From Siderastrea radians (Eukaryota; Cnidaria; Anthozoa; Scleractinia; Rhizangiidae), in contig OZ024888.1 of NCBI GenBank assembly GCA_964017195.1, forward strand, positions 13,711,701 through 13,775,700: a DNA stretch of 64,000 bases, written 5' to 3'. How positions within the stretch are numbered: the first letter of the stretch is position 1; each line of letters opens with the position of its first letter. The position numbers were made by a program, and so were the translations under genes. Under the pieces are notes generated by a model. The model did no database searches. It was given only the letters and a program-made list of their open reading frames with translations, and had not been told where the DNA came from. Positions 56,026 to 64,000 of the stretch are shown piece after piece.

Positions 56026-56443
56026 TTAGGGGCTGTTCACATGATTCCAGAATGAGTTTCATGCCGGAATGAGTTTCGTTCCAGAATGAAGTTCGTACTG
56101 CATTCACATGACAAAATCGACCGGCTCAGCCACCTTGGAAAGAACCGTTTTGTCCGCCATCTTGAAAATTATACGCATGCGCCACTCTCCCCAGACTACA
56201 AGGTTTGCTTTTTCATCTCGGAACGGAGTTCGTTCTCAGTTTACATGAGACCAGAATGAAATGTCATACCAGAACAAGAATTTCTTTCGGACTGAAAACC
56301 GGAATGAACTCATTCCGGAATGACTTGTGCAGAAACGAAATTTCGTCTTGGTATCACGTAAACAGATACAGATACATATGGGGATGGAATGAACTTGTTC
56401 TGTAATGAAAGTCATTTAAGTATCATGTGAACAGCCCCTTAGG
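56026..56443. mobile_element. MITE with AGGGGCTGTTCACATGAT inverted termini
   Basis: AGGGGCTGTTCACATGAT at the left is matched by ATCATGTGAACAGCCCCT at the right. The interior is built of tgaatgag/ccggaatgag-like reiterations (ttccagaatga, cattccggaatga). There is no coding capacity. It lies outside the mosaic gene. Confidence 0.8.
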
Positions 56444-58203
56444 TAGTCACTGCGTCACGCTAACCTATATCGTGCCTATCAGGAAAAGCTCAGATTTCAT
56501 GTCGCACATTTATGCTAATTTAAATACGGAGTGCATAGTTTGGCATGGTTTCAAAAAGGTCCTGTAACTTTTGGTTTTTCAATGTACAAATTATAGTTAC
56601 TTATCCAACCAACAAGTCTGGTAAAAGGAGTGATAACCTGAGACTAGAGATTCACAAGATGATGTCTTAAGGTAAGAGTATCTTTGGTTTATCAGTTCGG
56701 ATCAACGAAATAATATTGTTACAATATAAATAAATTTGCATCGTAGAAAAGTAAACCGGGTAATGCCCCTAAGCCACAGTAACATAGTTATCTCTAAGTG
56801 AAAAGTCTATGTTTTTAATGTATTAACGTTTTAAAAACAAGGAGCCAAAGAAACCTCTTTTTTGACTGCTTTATTGCAACCGATGTGGCTCGCGTGACAG
56901 TGGCCATTCTACCGAAACTGCTCAAAATACCCTGCACACTTTTTATTCTCGACACGTCGCTTTTTGCGGGCCAAAAACGACACTTTCAGAGAGAAAAAGT
57001 GAATAATTGAGCTTACATTTGATGTATATTTTTGGTCTGAAAAATTTATGCTAAGTCATTTATAAGCCTCTGAAGTTGACCCAAATTTTACTTTGACTTT
57101 GAACCCTTCAAGGTTAGTATCTTCAACAGGTCAACAGGCAAACTTAAAATGCAAATTTCTGTCCGATTTTGATATTTTTAGATAAAGGAAAGAATGAGGT
57201 ACTTATGAGCCAAATGGTAAAACGGGAACGATTTCCATTGTTGCGTACGAGCTTGCTAAAAATGCATTATTTTCCCTTGTTTCCAAGTAAACAAAATGAT
57301 GCAAGTCTTCAAATCACATCAGCATCAAACAAAAAAAACAACACCAGTTTACAGCAGTGCCAGAAGTGAGAGCTGACCGAGTAAATAAAGTATGTCAAAA
57401 TTTATCTGGAAGAAAAAAATTTAGGTCGTGAATAAAAACATCTTGGAGCTGCTTCTGCAAGAAGGCACCACAAATATTTTCCAAAAAGCACATTTAAATT
57501 TCTACTGCCAGAATATGATAACATTTTGTTCTGCATGCTGCACACAGCTTTTATAATCCTAATTTCTCACGACCGTAGAGAACCGTTTCCGATGCGGCCT
57601 ACAGCTTGCAGGGTCTCGTCTCCCATGTTTTTTTTAGTTTTGTATTTTTTTACTCCCACACAATCTACAATCACGGTGCTTTTCCTTGACTGCACGGGAA
57701 AAATGAACACAGCATGAAATTCGAGTCACAGCAGCCTTCGATCGGCCAACAGACTAGCCGAAACTCCACTGCTACTTCTAAAGCCGTGTTACCGACAATG
57801 CAGCCGCGTTACCATACAAAAATACCATCAATTAACGGCAAATTTTATAAAGATATTCGTGATATCTTTTTGGAAAGACGAAAAAAATGCTACGTACCTT
57901 GTTTTCCCACTTATCTGATGCCCACTCGCTATGTAATCGAATAAAACTTAGCGAACCTCGCGACGGTTCTCGTGCTCAAAACCCTCAACACGTTACACGA
58001 CGCCATTAGTTCCCCACTCGACTGCATCTTCATTGTTTAGTGCTATTGTGTGCAAAGCCTTTTGGGAAAAGGGTCGTTTACGACCGAGAAAAGAGCTCAG
58101 AAATGACTAAATATAGTGTGCCCAGCTTTGGCGGCCATATTGACTTTTCTGATGACGTCACCATATATCCAGTTCTGGTTATGGCCCGGACTGCTTAATT
58201 TAC
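56444..58203. other. No supportable gene
   Basis: AT-rich. An open frame at 57714-57944 (starting MKFESQQPSIGQQTSRNST) has no recognisable motif or clear splice partner and is left uncalled. Confidence 0.55.
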
Positions 58204-58486
58204 CTGAGCTGTCAGCAATTCTGCACTTGTTCTTGAAAGTCGAAAGTCTGAGCTGGAGTCCATATAACTTCGAACAATTTGCTCGGCATATCCAGTAATT
58301 GCCCTGGCTTGTTGCCTTTCGTTCTGAAAGACAGCAAGCTGAAATTAACAACAGGATGTTGTTGTCAGTATATTTTGTTGCCGGCTGGTATTCATCGTCG
58401 ACTAATTCGAGAAAAGCGTTAAAAAGTGCCAACCTTCGGATGGCTACCCTTTTTGTTTTCGACTGGGAACGAAGCTCCGAAATCAT
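58204..58486 (-). pseudogene. PIF/Harbinger-like transposase N-terminal fragment
   Basis: The minus frame starts MISELRSQSKTKRVAIRRLA, LFNAFLELVDDEYQPA and NNILLLI, then shifts frame to QNERQQARAITGYAEQIVRS, YMDSSSDFRLSRTSAELLTA and Q|gtaaat. RxRxxxGYxE...Y...DFR.HFR.S is typical of Harbinger transposase N-termini. The nuclease part is not found downstream. Confidence 0.45.
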
Positions 58487-61400
58487 ATGACCGACAAGAG
58501 AAAATCAGGAAATTGGCTTTCGCGTTCCATATTTCAACCTAAATCTGGAATTTTTAGATTCAAACTTATGCGTTCCATTTTTTTCCATGAACCTGTAAAA
58601 TCTGGATTTTTCGATCTGCATCGGGATTCGCTAAAAGTAACGCGCCCTTAAGGTATCGGTATACCACAAATTTAAACACTTTTTTATAAATGCGTTTTTG
58701 CTTTTTTCAGATAGATCTTACTCAAACTCTCTTTTACCAAAAGTTTCTGAAAAAACAAAAAGATTGATTCTATTCAAAGTTATGAGTGAAAATGGCTCGG
58801 GCCATTTATTTTCTCTGATTACTCGTCAGAAGTCATCACCTCGGGAAAAAAGAGCACCCTGATGGTTTGACACGCGATCGATCTTGGAAGGTTCTGAGAA
58901 CTAAAACGATTCTCGGAAAGACCCTGCCCCCTTGCATTAGCCAAAAAAAAAAAACCTGCAAAGCGTAAACACAATTGAGAAAATTGTATGAAATGGGCCA
59001 TCAAGCTCGTTGCAGAATTACTTGCGCGTCCTGTCTTCTTGCTAGTCAGCTCGCTAGTCAGAAAATTGATGTCCTCTGCCCCTCTCAGAATTTGCCTCCC
59101 GCAATTGCAAGATCTTAGAAGATCTTAGAAATAGGGATCTTGATTAGATTCGACTTACAACACGTTTTTGTACCACGAACGGCGAGAAACAATCCCTTCA
59201 GTTTCCACAGCATTTCTGCAAAAAGTGATAAAAAAAAGTTTATTCTTACCCAATTGCTCGAATTCAGACCAGGAGGACGATCTCTTTTGAAGCTGCACTT
59301 GCTTCTTGCAAGCACGTGTAGTGTTTTCTTGCTGAGTTTCTCAGCGGCGCTTTCCTTTCTCCTTCTCCCGTCGTTGTCTCTTGGCCTTGTCTAGAGTCGT
59401 CTTCCCTTTTTTCGTGAAGCTGATTTTGGCATTTTGAAACCGATATCCGAGTTATTTAATTATAATTTTTTACTGGAGAAAAGGTTTGCTGTTGAATGTC
59501 ACACAGACCTGAAAGAAGGCATCCTCGGAGACCCAGGGGCATTTTACTACGCACGAGTGACAACTAGATACGAGATTAGCAAAGTTACACTCTGTACAAG
59601 ACGTCACGAAAGGAGCGGTGAAATAAGCTGATCGCTGATTAGGCACAAAAAATACAATGCCACAAAATTTGTACTCAATCAGAAGCAAGAACGCAAATGC
59701 GCTCTTGAACTAGTCCGTTAAAGGTATCCTCCCATGGGCTGTTCCCACCCGTCTTGTAAGCTTTCGCTCGCACCAGGCTTTAGTTCGCACCTATTTCGCC
59801 CGTTTTATCTGCCTCTCGCGCCGATTATCTGCCCCTGGGTATCCGAGGATGGAGAGAAGGTCGCTTTCCGATAATTTTTACACCGGTAGCAGAATCTGAC
59901 ACTTTCGTGGTCGGCAACTTTGAGTTATTGTTACTAGTAATGGATTTCACTAAAATTGCCCCGCTGTTCACTAGGCATGCTGAGAATCTGATTGAGTAAC
60001 TGTTAAGGTCTCTTATTTGCTGAAGAATGAAAGAAAATATGAATGATTGCGTTTTGTGTTTTTTTAATCCATCGTTGTTGTGGATAACGTTGTGTCACGA
60101 GAAAAAACGCACACAACAATGTAGCAGTAGATAACGAGCAACTATTCACAATAATGCTTTTGTTACTGTTGTGAATTATGAAGGAATCATCGTAAAAACG
60201 ATGATTTCAACAGAAATCGAGTCAGCCGTTGCAGCATAATTAGACTTTGCATATAAATAACTTATGTAGTTATTCTTTCAAATGGTACTTGTATTTCAGT
60301 ACAATAGATGCAACACATAAGGAGGATTTCCCTGGAACTTCTGCCCAAGACTACTGTCAAGCATAATGCATTTTGCATTTCAAAGGAACGTATATATTTT
60401 TTTTACAAATCCATCAGCCGAGAACAAGGTGAACTAAGGTCAAAGTCTTAATTAATATCTGAACTTCAGACAACCTATAACGTGACACTACAAAGATTTA
60501 TATTTCAAATGATCCCGCATTACGAGTAATAAATTGAACTTGCTAGGTAGTCAGATTTTTCTTTCACTCATTTAATTTTGCCATTTACCCAACCGTCCTC
60601 TAGTCCAACGTGCCCGAATTGAACTGTTTCACTTTCACCATTCCTTTAATCATTTAAATTATGTACTCCTATCAAATCATTTATAATCGTTCGTTCATCT
60701 CTTTTGTTTTCGATCAGTATTTCGGTCATATCCGCTCCTGTATTGCATATGATTTTGCATCGATAGGGAGAGTGCCTAGCCGGACAAACGCCGAGACATT
60801 AACAAACACCAAATATCAACCTACCGTTATGTAAACTTTGCGTTAACTGATTAAAAGCTAAACCGCATAAGAAAGTGGCTTTCCAACTATTCACTCTTAA
60901 TTTGAAATGTTTTGACGTAACTGCATAATTCGAGCGGCTTTTTAGACAAGCCCAGGTATTGTGGACGTAGAAGCTGCCTTAAGCAAACGTTTTGTCATAG
61001 TACAGTAGGGTTTTCAAGGTTATGACACTCTAAGTGGGAAGAGAGAGAACGGGGTTACGTTTTGACCTTGGTTTTCTTGGGGATAGGGCTAGGTTATTGC
61101 TATCCATCTACTCCATCCACTAAGCTTATAAATATTTGGAGGTTTTAGGGGATCCTAGAGTCTGTTAGTCGCTCAAAAATTTCACACGTAGCACGAATGT
61201 AGCATTTTTCTCAAAAAGAAGGCCTGTCCAAATGTCGTCAACCACCAAATCCGCATACATTTAATTCGGGCCTTGTACTTCTTGAGGATTTTGAAACTCT
61301 TTATGAAACAAAACAGGAAAGTAAATAAAGCATAATTATGAATTTGCTTTTAATTGCTATACGATAGTGTAATCGAACGAATGAACACAAAATTCGGTTG

Positions 61401-64000
61401 AGCACAACGATTATTTGGGCACTTATATTTAAAAAATGTGTCACGTTTTTAACGCGGCTTTAAAGTCGAGTAGAAAGCCGTTTCTGGGCTTCGGCGTAAA
61501 AAAGTTTCTCGAGCTTTATTCCATTAAGTTGACCAAATTTCATCCAGATACGATATTTCTATAACCTTAGTCTTAAAATAACATTATACAGTCCATGCCA
61601 GCCCTCAGAGAAATCTCTGGGAAAACAGATCGTGATCGAACGCCATTTTGAATTCCTTTTGGAAAACAGCTGTTCAAGGAGTTTGTGTTAACAAAGACTC
61701 GATTATAGGTCGAAGGATTTAAAAATTCACATATTTCTCCTTTATTGTGGGAACTTAGTATGGCGTACGTAGAATTAAGCAATCGAAAATGCAAAGCAAC
61801 GCCAAAGTTCTACTCATCTGTTACTTATATATTCCGCGCTGTATTTTGTCTGTGCTTCGTGAAGATCGGATATTAAAAGGTTTGCTATAACGACCAATTA
61901 CTTGCAGTAAGAGCCGTGGAAGGGAATAACGGTCCCACGGACGAGATATCGTGAATGTTGCGCAGGCAAAATATAAGATTTTTATGGAACTTGATCGCCA
62001 GTTTAATTATTTCTTTCGTGCTTCCTGTTTTGTTTTGTTAAAACAATCCTTTCTAGGTATTTCTTGAACAACAGTCACCAATGGACAGAAGCCCACAAAG
62101 GAGAATTGAAAGTTTTTCAGCACAAAATTCCATTTTCGGTTACGTCAGCAAGATCAAACAATGTAACATACAAGATTATTATGAAATTAAAACCCGGAAA
62201 TCGACTGTTCTCATCGACTGTGTATGCTTCACAATCAACACAAGTATAATCATGGTCTTTCATTTCCATTTTTCCTTTAGTACTTCTTGCGGAAGATACA
62301 TGACGATGGTTTTACAAATGATTTTTAAAGAACAATAGGCGATAATAAATTTCTTTGGAAAACGCTCCCACCCAAACCACAGAATTCCAAGATTAAAGTA
62401 GCTTTCCCTCCTAATAACTGATACCACTAAAGTCTTAAAAGTAACTAAGAATCACATTGGGCACGACGACCAAAACCTACGTTTTACGCTGTAAGTTGTA
62501 TTAAGTCGAATAGCTAGCAGGTTCAAGGCTCGTTCCTGTGGTGTAAAAAACTGTTTCGCTGAACTAAATATATAACAACTAAACAATTTGCTATAACTTC
62601 ATGATCAAAGAAATATTTTGGGGGAACGCAATATTAGCATTGTCCACCGAAATAAAATAAAAATGAAATAAAATAATAGCTCAATACCTATTAATATTTG
62701 CGATTGAAAAACACACATCTGACATTCGATCATATGTAAACGTATAAGAGAATCTAGTTTTTACGCTGACAACAAGTAAAAGACAGTTTCAGAGGTTTGT
62801 AAAACCTTTAACGTGATGCTTATGTTTCACGTTTAAAATGAAAATTTAAAGCATAGGTAATTAATAGCTCGAGGGTTGCAGTCCACCCACAGTTCTATTA
62901 ACAAAACTTGCTGCTAATATATGACGTTGCCTGCAAACATCTCTCAAAAAACTTCTAATTCTTTACATATTATATAGATTTGTACAACATTAAGGCTGAA
63001 AGAAAAACGAACAAACAAAAAGCAAGCACGTAAACCTAAGAATAGGTTACTTACTTTGCTGGGCAGATGTATCATTGTACGAGCATTATTTAAGTGAAAG
63101 AGCTATCAACCGCCTAGTTTACGTATAACGTTTCTGCTGCGGTGTTTAAACCATTTTAAATTTAATGTGTACAATGTTAATATTAAAGGATATCTATAGT
63201 TAAAGATGGCATGTTCCATGAAAAATTTGTATGAAAGCAAAGTTTTAAGGTGCTTTGTTAATAGGTCCACTACTTAACTGCCGTCTACTGTATTCAGCTG
63301 CTGAGACAGGTTGGAGTCAATAAGTCTCACCGTCAATTTTATAGATTAGCCCAGAACCAAAACAACACCACGCTATCATCAACACTAGTGGTAGATTAAC
63401 TTCATTTAGTCATCTGAAATAGCGGCGGTTTTGAACCAAGTAATTTATAAATTCTTTCTCGTCTAAATGTCTCTCTTGGCTGCTTGAAATTAAAGAGAAA
63501 AAGAAAAGTTCTTAGATAACATAAATAGCAAATATTCTTAAGGCCTGAGAAACTCAAGCGCAAAGCACAAGGATCAAAACATTTTAATCCTCATGCTTGC
63601 ACCTGCGTTTGTCAGTGTTTGTGTTGACTCCTGTGTTTGCGGTTGTGCTTGCGTTGTAATTAAAACAGTCTTTTAAAAATCCTCCAGTCCCCTTTTTTCT
63701 AGTTTCATGAGTTAACCTGGCATCAGTATCATTAAAATTGCTCCTTCCGAAAATCTATTTTTTTGTTCTGCCAAGAATTAAGACACCAAGATGCAAAACA
63801 AAATTTGTCCACAGTCACGTTCCAACAAACTGAGTGGGAGGCAATATTCACAAATGGCGGACACGCGGAAAAAAAGCCTGGTTAGCCCAAAAACGAGGCA
63901 TGGTAGGAGGAGGAAAAACTTAATTCTCTGTTTTCGTATTTCAACCAGCAGACAAATCAGCCAGAATTCGTTAATAAAAGGCTTCCAGTCTTAATTTTTA
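58487..64000. other. No supportable gene; scattered short palindromes
   Basis: Short frames only. A possible exon at about 59270-59400 minus (ending SSNWG-type before gtaaga at 59249) is not convincing. Small foldback-like segments are near 60170-60210 (aaacgatgatt) and 63545-63660 (gcgcaaagcacaagg / tgcttgcgttg). Confidence 0.55.

Noticed and set aside
59115..59400. Exon of an unknown minus-strand gene (RDNDGRRRKESAAEKLSKKT...)
   Set aside because: Open on both strands, no recognisable motif, no partner exon; could be chance.

Overview
The window looks like nuclear DNA of an anthozoan cnidarian, most likely a stony coral. This is inference from content only: AT-rich, intron-rich DNA, a multi-exon extracellular matrix/lectin gene with almost all introns in phase 1, and a dense mix of Penelope, LINE, hAT, Crypton, Harbinger-type and foldback elements. 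No bacterial gene organisation, CRISPR array, rRNA operon or viral genome is visible.

The left two thirds (about 1.7-45.3 kb) is dominated by one very long minus-strand gene. I could assemble 30 coding exons whose splice signals and reading phases agree from a signal-peptide exon at 45221-45320 down to 1768. It encodes at least 1802 residues, ordered: signal peptide, MAM1, an unrecognised 129-residue four-cysteine module, two C-type lectin domains, an F5/8C fucolectin-like domain, a PA14 domain, an unrecognised 78-residue link, MAM2, three LDL-receptor class A repeats, a short Cys-rich piece, MAM3, MAM4 and a LamG/concanavalin-like domain. The 3' end lies beyond the left edge. The product should be a secreted or cell-surface, multi-lectin adhesion protein.

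Its introns carry many mobile elements and one separate gene. In the 7.6-kb intron between MAM3 and MAM4 a two-exon plus-strand gene (12109-13416) encodes a 130-residue secreted Cys-motif protein. It sits between near-perfect inverted arms built of a GGGGATCATTTGCGGTC minisatellite. Intron 1 (34.9-45.2 kb) holds a 5'-truncated Penelope-like retroelement with GIY-YIG endonuclease and a hammerhead ribozyme motif, inserted in a LINE fragment. It also holds two inverted copies of a 1.37-kb element containing exon-like sequence, and remnants of an old tandem duplication.

A 3.9-kb hAT transposon with terminal inverted repeats (45546-49443) lies 226 bp upstream of the first ATG of the long gene. To its right is a 5.2-kb element with TIR starting GGGACCGG (49638-54837), carrying a decayed paired-type helix-turn-helix transposase N-terminus and nested insertions (LINE tail, Penelope RT, foldback elements). 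From about 55.6 to 64 kb I see a MITE, a Harbinger-like fragment and otherwise no supportable gene.

Exon coordinates were worked out by eye from GT/AG signals, phase and domain match. Individual boundaries could be off where noted.
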